From Collinsella sp. (GTDB lineage Bacteria > Actinomycetota > Coriobacteriia > Coriobacteriales > Coriobacteriaceae): 42,046 nt of DNA. Shown in pieces: positions 8,087 to 14,416 of this stretch (positions are counted from its first letter, which is position 1; the number at the start of each line of letters is the position of its first letter). The stretch lies in the NCBI GenBank assembly GCA_018382125.1, contig JAGZQO010000017.1:1-42046 (forward strand), given 5' to 3'. Both the position numbers and the translations under genes were made by a program. The notes under the pieces are model-generated. The model worked only from the letters and a program-made list of their open reading frames with translations. It did no database searches and was not told where the DNA came from.

Positions 8087-9094
8087 ATGGAAGACCCCAT
8101 TCAGGCCGAGATCATTCTGTACCAGTCCGAAGGGGCAAACGTGCCGGTCCAGGTCTACTACAAGGATGAGACCCTTTGGGTCTCACAGGCGGCGATGGCC
8201 GAGCTGTTCGATGTCTCCGTTTCGACGATTTCCGAACATCTCATTAACATTTTCGCCAGCGGGGAACTACAAAAGGCCAGCTCAACTAGTTTTTCCGGTT
8301 TTTCCGGAAAAACCTCTTCCAAAGGTGGCAGACCGAAAACTTACTACAATCTCGATGCGGTAATCGCTGTCGGGTACCGAGTGAACTCGATGCGCGCGAC
8401 CCGATTCCGTCAATGGGCCACGGCGACCCTCAAGGAGTACATCACCAAGGGCTTCGTCCTCAACGACGACATGCTCAAGAACGGCCAGCCCTTCGGCAAG
8501 GACTACTTCGACGAGTTGCTCGCCCGCATCCGCGACATCCGCGCAAGCGAGCGCCGCGTGTGGCTCAAGATCACCGACATCTTCCAAGAGTGCAGCTTCG
8601 ACTACGACAGGGACTCGACCATGGCCAAGAACTTCTACGCCGCGGTCCAGAACAAGATGCACTACGCCGTCACCGGGCATACCGCGGCCGAGATCGTCCA
8701 GGGGCGCTCCGACCCCTCCAAGCCCAACATGGGGCTCACGTCGTGGAAGGGAGGCCCCGAGGGCCGCATCCACTCCTCGGACGTCACCGTAGCCAAGAAC
8801 TACCTGTCCGAGGACGAGATCAGGCAGTTGAACCGCCTCGTCACGATGCTGCTCGACACGCTCGAGGACAGGGCCGAGCGGCACGTCCTTACGAGCATGG
8901 AGGACTGCGAGCGCCTGCTCGACGGCTTCCTGACGTTCAGCGGCCGCGAGGTGCTCAAGGGCCTCGGCAACCGCAACAAGAAGACGGCGGACAAGATCGC
9001 CAAGGAGCGCTTCCACGAGTTCCAGAAGCTCCAGGACAAGACCTACGAGAACGACTTCGAGCGCATGGCGAAGCGCCTGAACGGCAAGGCGTGA
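8087..9094 (+). CDS. RhuM family protein
   Basis: This 335-residue protein has the RhuM family pattern: a short start (ILYQSEGANVPVQVYYKDETLWVSQ), a helix-turn-helix-like part (AAMAELFDVSVSTISEHL), then YYNLDAVIAVGYRVNSMRATRFRQWA and LKEYITKGFVLNDD. The long C-terminal part includes DIFQECSFDYD and TAAEIVQGRSDPSKPNMGLTSW. RhuM was first named in a Salmonella pathogenicity island. Relatives occur in mobile and defence-associated regions, but the biochemical function is not settled. The start has an AGAGGAAGAG ribosome site. Codon use in the first ~330 bp is more mixed than in the rest, which is almost uniformly GC-ending. The variable segment SSTSFSGFSGKTSSKGG (around residues 65-83) is low complexity. 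It is the first gene of an accessory patch. Confidence 0.88.
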   Translation: MEDPIQAEIILYQSEGANVPVQVYYKDETLWVSQAAMAELFDVSVSTISEHLINIFASGELQKASSTSFSGFSGKTSSKGGRPKTYYNLDAVIAVGYRVNSMRATRFRQWATATLKEYITKGFVLNDDMLKNGQPFGKDYFDELLARIRDIRASERRVWLKITDIFQECSFDYDRDSTMAKNFYAAVQNKMHYAVTGHTAAEIVQGRSDPSKPNMGLTSWKGGPEGRIHSSDVTVAKNYLSEDEIRQLNRLVTMLLDTLEDRAERHVLTSMEDCERLLDGFLTFSGREVLKGLGNRNKKTADKIAKERFHEFQKLQDKTYENDFERMAKRLNGKA

Positions 9095-9127
9095 CAGGCA
9101 CAGGGCTCATCAAAACGCAAGTTGTTC

Positions 9128-9155
9128 CCCATTTTCGTTGGGTCGCGAAAATGGG
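9128..9155. repeat. Perfect 10-bp inverted repeat after rhuM
   Basis: CCCATTTTCG (9128-9137) and CGAAAATGGG (9146-9155) form a perfect hairpin with an eight-base loop and no T-run. It lies 33 bp after rhuM. Its role is unclear; a processing or recombination site is possible. Confidence 0.4.
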
Positions 9156-9235
9156 CGGCGGCTTGACCGCGCCGACGGCAAACGGTAATTTGGACAGCGG
9201 TATTGACGCGGGGACCCCACGGGGCCCGCATCCAG

Positions 9236-9273
9236 AAGAAAGGCGGCTGTCCCCGAGGACAGTCGCCTTTCTT
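9236..9273 (+). terminator. Hairpin terminator between rhuM and the 300-aa gene
   Basis: Arms AAGAAAGGCGGCTGTCC and GGACAGTCGCCTTTCTT pair with one mismatch around CCGA. T-rich sequence follows on both strands, so it may act in both directions. It probably ends rhuM transcription. Confidence 0.75.
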
Positions 9274-9325
9274 CATTTATGAGCATCTCGACCAGAGGAT
9301 AGAATCATCCACCGAGGTGATTCGG

Positions 9326-10228
9326 ATGTGGAGAATAAAGATGGACGAGACAAACGTTATCGTCATATTCGGCGGAAACATAGACAGCGTCGACATCAAT
9401 ACGTTCACGAGGACCGTCCTCGGCTACGCGAGTGCCATGCAGGCGGCGTGCGGGGATATCGACGCGTCCCAGGCGCTCGACATCCGAATCGGCAAGACGA
9501 GACCCGGATGCCTGGAGGTAGATCTTAAGCTCGTCACCGACTCCATCAAGGGAATGATCGACTTCGCCTCCGCCGCCGCACCCATCCTCCCGCAGGTGGT
9601 CGAGACTGCAACGGAGCTGTATAAGCTGCTCTCCTTCCTCGGCAAGAACGGCAAGGAGGAGACCGCGACAATCGAGTCCGGCAAGAACCGTGTGACCGTT
9701 GTGGCATCGAACGCCGAGAAGATGACGGTCAACCAGAACACGTACAACATCTACACGGGGAACCCCGACGCAACGAAGTCCATCGTCAACTCCTTTAAGG
9801 AACTCGAAAGCCGCCCCGAGATCGAGTCGCTTGAGATCATCGACCCGAAACCCGAAGGCGCGCACTTCAAGGCGGATCGCGATGACTTCCAGTACATGGC
9901 CGCCGCCCCGCTCTATGAGGGCGCCGACACCAAGACAGTCATCTCGACCGAGCAGCCCCTGTCCCTACTCAAGGTCGTGCTGAGAAAATCGACGAAGAGC
10001 ATGTGGCGCTTCGGCTGGAACGGCGTCCCCATCTCGGCGAACATATCCGACACCGACTTCTTCGACCATTTCTCCGACTACAGCTTCGGGATCGGTGACG
10101 TTCTCATCGCCGATATGAGGATCACGAAGCGCTACAACAGGGACCTCAACACGTACATGAATGAGCGCTACGAGATCGTGAAGGTCCACGACAAGAAGAC
10201 GGCGCCGAAGAACCAGCCGCTAATTTAA
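9326..10228 (+). CDS. Uncharacterised 300-aa accessory protein
   Basis: I do not recognise this protein. The ATG at 9326 has GAGGTGA at suitable spacing; ATG at 9341 is a second choice. Residues 1-60 look like an alpha/beta domain starting VIVIFGGNIDSVDINTF. A helical, partly hydrophobic stretch follows (about 72-105, SIKGMIDFASAAAPILPQVVE), then a charged linker and an Asn-rich strand segment (MTVNQNTYNIYTG). The C-terminal ~110 residues appear beta-rich, ending in WRFGWNGVPISANI and RYEIVKVHDKK. It has no signal peptide, nuclease motif or nucleotide-binding loop that I can see. Its place between rhuM and hicAB suggests a mobile or defence-linked accessory gene, but this is only context. It is separated from rhuM by a terminator, so it probably has its own promoter. 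Confidence 0.8.
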   Translation: MWRIKMDETNVIVIFGGNIDSVDINTFTRTVLGYASAMQAACGDIDASQALDIRIGKTRPGCLEVDLKLVTDSIKGMIDFASAAAPILPQVVETATELYKLLSFLGKNGKEETATIESGKNRVTVVASNAEKMTVNQNTYNIYTGNPDATKSIVNSFKELESRPEIESLEIIDPKPEGAHFKADRDDFQYMAAAPLYEGADTKTVISTEQPLSLLKVVLRKSTKSMWRFGWNGVPISANISDTDFFDHFSDYSFGIGDVLIADMRITKRYNRDLNTYMNERYEIVKVHDKKTAPKNQPLI

Positions 10229-10233
10229 TTTAA

Positions 10234-10283
10234 TCCTTAATCACGCTAATCTTTTATATACTTTATTCCTTAGCTGTGCTAAT
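10234..10283 (+). promoter_or_regulatory. Probable hicAB promoter between two direct-repeat operators
   Basis: Two copies of TCCTTA-n5-GCTAAT lie at 10234-10250 and 10267-10283, exactly 33 bp apart (about three helical turns). Between them is TATACT (10257-10262), a good -10 hexamer; the matching -35 position (TCCTTA) is the start of the first repeat. This AT-rich stretch stands out from its surroundings. Autoregulation by the helix-turn-helix antitoxin HicB would fit such paired sites. Confidence 0.55.
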
Positions 10284-10309
10284 ATTTAATTACCGAAAGG
10301 ACTTTGGCG

Positions 10310-10489
10310 GTGACGAAGAAAAGGGACCTCGAGCGGGAATTGACTGACGCGGGCCACGTTAAGCTTGCGGGCAACGGGGCCAAACACGACAAGTTCCGTC
10401 GCGGCGACGTGACGGTGACAGTACCCAGGCATTGGGAGATAAAGGAAATCACCGCGGAGGGGATCAGGAAGGAAGCAGGGCTTATCTAG
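10310..10489 (+). CDS. hicA: HicA family toxin (mRNA interferase)
   Basis: This protein of ~59 residues has the HicA double-stranded-RNA-binding fold pattern. KRDLERELTDAGHVKLAGNGAKHDKFRRG carries the active-site His in the GAKHDKF segment. It ends VTVPRHWEIKEITAEGIRKEAGL, the normal end of the family. HicA toxins cleave mRNA and are held inactive by HicB. GTG at 10310 is preferred because the ribosome site (GAAAGGA, 10295-10301) is at good spacing; TTG at 10304 would sit too close. The antitoxin gene follows 38 bp downstream, in the typical hicA-hicB order. Confidence 0.88.
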   Translation: MTKKRDLERELTDAGHVKLAGNGAKHDKFRRGDVTVTVPRHWEIKEITAEGIRKEAGLI

Positions 10490-10527
10490 CCCCCACCCCT
10501 ACCTCAGCGCAAGAAAGGAGATCAACC

Positions 10528-10974
10528 ATGATCGTCATTCAGGAGTTCGAGGTCTACCCCGACCCCGAGGGCGGCTATGCCGTTGAACCGTGCGGACTTG
10601 CCGGCGCCACCGAGGGCAACACCTACGAGGAGGCCGTCGAGAGGGCCGTCGACTGGCTGCGCGTCCATGCCCTGGCGGCACTGGAGCGCGGGCCGGAGTT
10701 CAAGGGCAGCGGTCTCGGCCATACAGCGTGCCACAGCGGAATGGTTGTCACCGTGGCCACGGATATTGAACTTTCGGACATCCCCGCCGTAACCGCCGCA
10801 GAGGCCGCCGAGATGCTCGGCGTCAGCACTGCACGTGTGGCACAGCTTTGCCGCGACGGAAGTTTGAACAGCTGGAAGGTCGGCAGCACACGCATGGTGT
10901 CGCGCGACTCTATCGAGTACCGCATCGCCGACAAGCCCGAAGCCGGCCGACCGTGCAAGGCCGCAATAGTCTAA
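10528..10974 (+). CDS. hicB: HicB family antitoxin with C-terminal helix-turn-helix
   Basis: This 148-residue protein starts with the HicB fold (residues 1-50: FEVYPDPEGGYAVEPCGLAGATEGNTYEEAVERAVDWL). It ends with an excisionase/MerR-like helix-turn-helix (about 90-135: VTAAEAAEMLGVSTARVAQLCRDGSLNSWKVGSTRMVSRDSI). The N-terminal part should bind and block HicA. The C-terminal part should bind DNA and repress the operon, most likely at the paired sites upstream of hicA. The start has a perfect AAGGAG ribosome site. Antitoxin translation therefore looks stronger than that of the toxin, whose start is GTG. Confidence 0.85.
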   Translation: MIVIQEFEVYPDPEGGYAVEPCGLAGATEGNTYEEAVERAVDWLRVHALAALERGPEFKGSGLGHTACHSGMVVTVATDIELSDIPAVTAAEAAEMLGVSTARVAQLCRDGSLNSWKVGSTRMVSRDSIEYRIADKPEAGRPCKAAIV

Positions 10975-11128
10975 GTTATTGGAAAAAACGCAACGGCTAA
11001 TCCTGACGTAAACCTCGTGCGGCAATCTTGGCGGATCCGCACGGGTACACACCCTGCAGAAAAAGGAATGGACAGGTCAATTCCTCAGCTCCGCGCCCCG
11101 ACGGGTTCGACCCCATGCGAGGTCAACA

Positions 11129-11160
11129 AAAAAGACGGCCAACTTTCGTTGACCGTCTTA
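11129..11160 (-). terminator. Terminator of the tRNA operon
   Basis: Read on the minus strand, GACGGTCAAC and GTTGGCCGTC form a stem with a GAAA tetraloop, followed by six T. It lies 13 bp beyond the last tRNA-Lys. Confidence 0.85.
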
Positions 11161-11172
11161 GCATGCTTTGGG

Positions 11173-11245
11173 TGGGCCGTCAGGGGGTCGAACCCTGGAC
11201 CTTGGGATTAAGAGTCCCCTGCTCTACCAACTGAGCTAACGACCC
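11173..11245 (-). tRNA. tRNA-Lys(CTT), promoter-distal copy
   Basis: A full cloverleaf is visible on the minus strand: acceptor GGGTCGT / ACGGCCC, anticodon loop CTCTTAA (anticodon CTT), and T-arm GGTTCGACC. The 3' end continues as CCC, so the CCA tail is not encoded. The body is identical to the next copy. Confidence 0.95.
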
Positions 11246-11291
11246 AAAGCTAAAGTCCGTTGTGGCGGACTTTAGAGGAGATATCGTGTGG

Positions 11292-11364
11292 TGGGCCGTC
11301 AGGGGGTCGAACCCTGGACCTTGGGATTAAGAGTCCCCTGCTCTACCAACTGAGCTAACGACCC
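11292..11364 (-). tRNA. tRNA-Lys(CTT), second copy
   Basis: The tRNA body is identical to that at 11173-11245. Here the discriminator A is followed by CCA in the genome (bases 11289-11291). The two copies are separated by 46 bp and belong to one transcript with tRNA-His. Confidence 0.95.
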
Positions 11365-11386
11365 GATATCAACACGAAGCAAGAAC

Positions 11387-11464
11387 TGGGGTGGGTAAAG
11401 GGACTCGAACCCTCGACCTACGGGACCACAACCCGTCGCTCTAGCCAACTGAGCTACACCCACC
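11387..11464 (-). tRNA. tRNA-His(GTG)
   Basis: The anticodon loop TTGTGGT carries anticodon GTG. The extra G at position -1 (base 11464) faces C73, the hallmark of tRNA-His. The coordinates include the encoded CCA at 11387-11389. It is the first gene of the tRNA operon. Confidence 0.96.
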
Positions 11465-11490
11465 GTGTCCTGTGCGCTTCGCGCTCGACT

Positions 11491-11519
11491 ATTATTGCAA
11501 GGAACGCCACGCGATGCAA
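11491..11519 (-). promoter_or_regulatory. Sigma-70-type promoter of the tRNA-His/Lys/Lys operon
   Basis: On the minus strand TTGCAT and AATAAT are separated by exactly 17 bp. The predicted start lies about 20 bp before tRNA-His. A very similar promoter (TTGCAA-17-CATAAT) lies upstream of the gene at 14417-15817. Confidence 0.8.
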
Positions 11520-11629
11520 GCCCCAATTTTCAAGAATTTTGAAAAGAGTTTTTCGAGCCTGTTTCGAGCAAATCCCACCGGTTCCATAGGAGTAAACTTG
11601 CCCCACTGCAAATGCTCGAAAGGACCGAC

Positions 11630-12811
11630 ATGAAAGAACTCTCCAACCGTACGACGACCTTTACCGATTCGGTCATCCGCCGCATGACGCGCATCTCCAA
11701 TAAGTACGGCGCCGTCAATCTCTCGCAGGGTTTCCCCGACTTCGATCCCCCGGCGCAACTGCTCGATAGTCTGAGCACCATTGCCGCCAACCCCAAGCCG
11801 CTCTATCACCAGTACTCCATCACTTGGGGCTCCCAGGCCATGCGCGAGGCGCTCGCGACCAAGCAGGAGCACTTTATGGGCATGCCGATTAACCCCAACG
11901 AGAACATCGTGGTCACATGCGGCTCCACTGAGGCCATGATGGCCGCCATGATGACGGTCACGAACCCCGGCGACAGGGTCGTCATCTTCTCGCCGTTCTA
12001 CGAGAACTACGGTGCCGACACGATTCTCTCGGGCGCTGAGCCCATCTATGTGCCGCTCAACCCGCCCACGTTCGACTTCGATCGCGAGGTCCTCGAGGCG
12101 GCCTTCCGCGACAACGACCCCAAGGCCATCGTCCTGTGCAACCCTTCCAACCCCTGCGGCAAGGTCTTTACGCGCGAGGAACTCACTTTTGTTGCCGACC
12201 TGTGCAGAAAGTACGACGCCTACTGCATCACCGACGAGGTCTACGAACACATCGTCTATGCGCCCCACGAGCATATCTATATGGCCACGCTGCCCGGCAT
12301 GTTCGAGCGCACCATTAGCTGCAGCTCGCTGTCCAAGACCTACTCCATCACCGGTTGGCGTCTGGGCTACACCATTGCCCCGGCCCAGATCACCGAGCGC
12401 ATCAAAAAGGTCCACGACTTCCTCACGGTGGGCGCCGCCGCTCCCCTGCAGGAGGCCGTCGTCACCGCCCTCAACTTCGACGACAGCTATTACGATGAGG
12501 TCCTCGACCTCTACACCGCTAAGCGCGACCTGTTCTGCCAAGGGCTCGACAGTATCGGTCTTGAGCATAACGTGCCGCAGGGCGCCTACTACGTGATGAT
12601 GGATATCTCGGAGTTTGGCTATGACAGTGACCTCGACTTCTGCGAGGATCTCGCCTCCAAGGTTGGCGTGGGCGCCGTGCCCGGCTCGAGCTTCTTCCGC
12701 GAGCCCGTCAACCACCTGATTCGTTTCCACTTCGCCAAGCGAGACGAGACGCTTAACGCAGCACTGGAAAACCTCAAGTCGCTACGTGATAAAATCAAGC
12801 CGCGCGGGTAA
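11630..12811 (+). CDS. Class I/II PLP-dependent aminotransferase
   Basis: This 393-residue enzyme has the fold-type I aminotransferase pattern. NLSQGFPDFDPP near the start contacts substrate, and the PLP-binding NPSNPCGKV and ITDEVYEH follow. The PLP lysine lies in SSLSKTYSITGWRLGY, with the C-terminal substrate-binding Arg in HLIRFHFAK. Such enzymes move the amino group between amino acids and 2-oxo acids in the cytoplasm; methionine, aspartate or aromatic substrates are all possible. The ATG at 11630 was chosen because GAAAGGA precedes it; ATG at 11612 overlaps that ribosome site. It is a single-gene unit closed by a terminator. It is close to the MalY/PatB and kynurenine aminotransferase-like groups, but exact specificity cannot be read. 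Confidence 0.9.
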   Translation: MKELSNRTTTFTDSVIRRMTRISNKYGAVNLSQGFPDFDPPAQLLDSLSTIAANPKPLYHQYSITWGSQAMREALATKQEHFMGMPINPNENIVVTCGSTEAMMAAMMTVTNPGDRVVIFSPFYENYGADTILSGAEPIYVPLNPPTFDFDREVLEAAFRDNDPKAIVLCNPSNPCGKVFTREELTFVADLCRKYDAYCITDEVYEHIVYAPHEHIYMATLPGMFERTISCSSLSKTYSITGWRLGYTIAPAQITERIKKVHDFLTVGAAAPLQEAVVTALNFDDSYYDEVLDLYTAKRDLFCQGLDSIGLEHNVPQGAYYVMMDISEFGYDSDLDFCEDLASKVGVGAVPGSSFFREPVNHLIRFHFAKRDETLNAALENLKSLRDKIKPRG

Positions 12812-12837
12812 GAACGGCCCGGCAACTAAAGCAACCA

Positions 12838-12880
12838 AAGAAGCCCCGCACTGCCCGCCGCGTTGCAGGGCTTCTTTTTA
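12838..12880 (+). terminator. Terminator of the aminotransferase gene
   Basis: AAGAAGCCC (12838-12846) pairs with GGGCTTCTT (12868-12876), with a 21-base loop, and is followed by T-rich sequence. Confidence 0.75.
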
Positions 12881-12886
12881 TAGCGC

Positions 12887-12914
12887 TTTCTTAAATGGTT
12901 TAGAGCTCTATACT
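12887..12914 (+). promoter_or_regulatory. Possible promoter of the ROK kinase gene
   Basis: TTTCTT (12887-12892) and TATACT (12909-12914) are 16 bp apart, in AT-rich sequence about 40 bp before the start. The -10 is good; the -35 is weak. Confidence 0.4.
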
Positions 12915-12952
12915 TTAGTCACGGAGCAACTCGTCCCAGAGAGAGGAATACT

Positions 12953-13846
12953 ATGGCAGAGCAGCAGCTTATCGGAGCACTCGAGGCCGGCGGCACCAAG
13001 ATGGTGTGCGCCACGGGCTATGCGGACGGTACGGTCCTGGAGCGTGAGCAGATCGCGACCACGACCCCGCAGGAGACCGTCGAGGCCGTCAACGCATGGT
13101 TTGCAGACAAGGGCATCGCCGCCCTGGGCATCGGCGCCTTTGGGCCCACCGCGGTCAACCCCACCTCGCCCCAATACGGCAAGATCCTGGAGACGCCCAA
13201 GACCGCATGGCGTTACTTTGACCTGCTGGGCACCATCCGAAACGAGCTCAACGTCCCCTGCGGCTACGACACCGACGTCAACGTCGCCTGCTTGGGCGAG
13301 GTCACCTTTGGCTGCGCGCAGGGCCTCACCGACGTGGTGTACCTGACGATCGGCACCGGCGTGGGTGCCGGTGTGCTCTCGGGCGGCCAGCTCGTGCACG
13401 GCATGATGCACCCCGAGGCCGGCCACATCCTAGTCACGCGCGACCCGCGCGACACCATCGGCGAGCATAGCGCCTGCCCCTTCCACGACAACTGCCTCGA
13501 GGGCCTCATCGCCGGCCCCGGCGTTAAAAAGCGCTGGGATGGCAAGAGCGCCGGAGACATGGCCGATGACCCGGAGGCCATGGACCTGCTCGCAGGCTAT
13601 CTGGCGCAGGCGCTCATGACCTACACGCTGTGCTATGCCCCGCAGAAAATCATCATCGGCGGTGGCGTTGCCGATCACACCCCTATCGTGCCGCTCGCCC
13701 GCAAAAAGTGCGCCGAGATGCTCAACGGCTACATCGTCACGCCCGAGGTCAACGATATCGACACCTACATTGTCAATAACAGCCTCGAGGGCAAGCAGGG
13801 CATCATGGGTTGCCTGGCCCTGGGTGCCGCCGCGCTTCAGCAGTAG
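12953..13846 (+). CDS. ROK family sugar kinase, probable fructokinase
   Basis: This 297-residue protein phosphorylates a hexose with ATP in the cytoplasm. The phosphate-binding motif is GALEAGGTK (residues 8-16). The catalytic Asp is Asp108 in GYDTDVNVACLGE, and a second phosphate motif is LTIGTGVGAGVL. Zinc ligands His158, Cys175, His178 and Cys181 lie in GHILVTRD...CPFHDNC, as in the Bacillus fructokinase-type ROK proteins. There is no N-terminal DNA-binding domain, so it is a kinase and not a ROK repressor. The length and the GPTAVNP segment fit fructokinase better than glucokinase. It stands alone, closed by a strong terminator shared with the convergent VanZ gene. Confidence 0.88.
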   Translation: MAEQQLIGALEAGGTKMVCATGYADGTVLEREQIATTTPQETVEAVNAWFADKGIAALGIGAFGPTAVNPTSPQYGKILETPKTAWRYFDLLGTIRNELNVPCGYDTDVNVACLGEVTFGCAQGLTDVVYLTIGTGVGAGVLSGGQLVHGMMHPEAGHILVTRDPRDTIGEHSACPFHDNCLEGLIAGPGVKKRWDGKSAGDMADDPEAMDLLAGYLAQALMTYTLCYAPQKIIIGGGVADHTPIVPLARKKCAEMLNGYIVTPEVNDIDTYIVNNSLEGKQGIMGCLALGAAALQQ

Positions 13847-13930
13847 GCGCGCCAAAGGGGCGCCGCAACGTCCAGCAATCCCATCCTACGGGATAACGCC
13901 GCCACGCCCCGCATAAGCCCCCAAACAAAG

Positions 13931-13974
13931 AAAGGCCGCCTAGGACCAAACAATGTGTCCTAGGCGGCCTTTTT
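13931..13974. terminator. Bidirectional terminator between the ROK kinase and vanZ-like genes
   Basis: A perfect 16-bp stem (13931-13946 with 13957-13972) has a ten-base loop, with A- and T-rich flanks. It can stop both convergent genes. The stop codon of the minus-strand VanZ-like gene (13960-13962) lies inside the stem. Confidence 0.92.
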
Positions 13975-14409
13975 GGCACATATGAGCGATCGTAGAAGAT
14001 ATCGAAGCACAACGCCCGTCATCGCTCCGCAGCAGTCGATCATCACGTCGGTAATCATGCCGGCGCGACCGGGCACAAAGAGCTGAATCGTCTCGTCAAT
14101 CGAGGGGATCAGCAGCAAGAACACCGCCGTGGGAAGCAGCACGTCAAAGGTGCGACGGCCCTCGATATCGAAAGCGTGCGTTGCCAGAATACCGAGCACC
14201 ATGTACTCGGTAAAATGCGCGCACTTGCGAACGACGAAGTTGGTCACCCATTCATACGGAAGCCCCATGCCGTGCAGAAAGCCGCGAACGGCCTCCATAA
14301 TCGACAGACTCAATGAACCGGACCCCGTGCCGGGAACCATCGAATTGCCCCAGATGAGCAGCACCATCAGGCAGGTCGCGACCGCCCATTTTCGATCGAG
14401 TTTAAGCAT
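13960..14409 (-). CDS. VanZ-like membrane protein
   Basis: This 149-residue protein has about four hydrophobic helices and the VanZ-like signature VRKCAHFTEYMVLGILA, followed by PSIDETIQLFVPGRAGMITDVMIDCCGA. Members sit in the cytoplasmic membrane; VanZ itself raises teicoplanin resistance, but most relatives have no known role. ATG at 14407-14409 was chosen; GGAGG lies upstream at slightly long spacing. The gene follows the hypothetical gene at 14417-15817 by only 7 bp, so the two are probably co-transcribed. A frame extending to 14469 would overlap that gene and lacks family sequence. Confidence 0.85.
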   Translation of the reverse strand: MLKLDRKWAVATCLMVLLIWGNSMVPGTGSGSLSLSIMEAVRGFLHGMGLPYEWVTNFVVRKCAHFTEYMVLGILATHAFDIEGRRTFDVLLPTAVFLLLIPSIDETIQLFVPGRAGMITDVMIDCCGAMTGVVLRYLLRSLICAKKAA

Positions 14410-14416
14410 GCAGAAG

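Noticed and set aside
11085..11130. A tRNA-like T-arm (GGGTTCGACCCC) on the plus strand
   Set aside because: No matching acceptor, D or anticodon arms surround it, so a tRNA gene or remnant could not be supported.
7871..11245. The accessory patch as a tRNA-Lys-integrated element with att sites
   Set aside because: The tRNA 3' end does face the patch, but no copy of the tRNA 3' end was found at the left edge (7871-8086), and no integrase is present.
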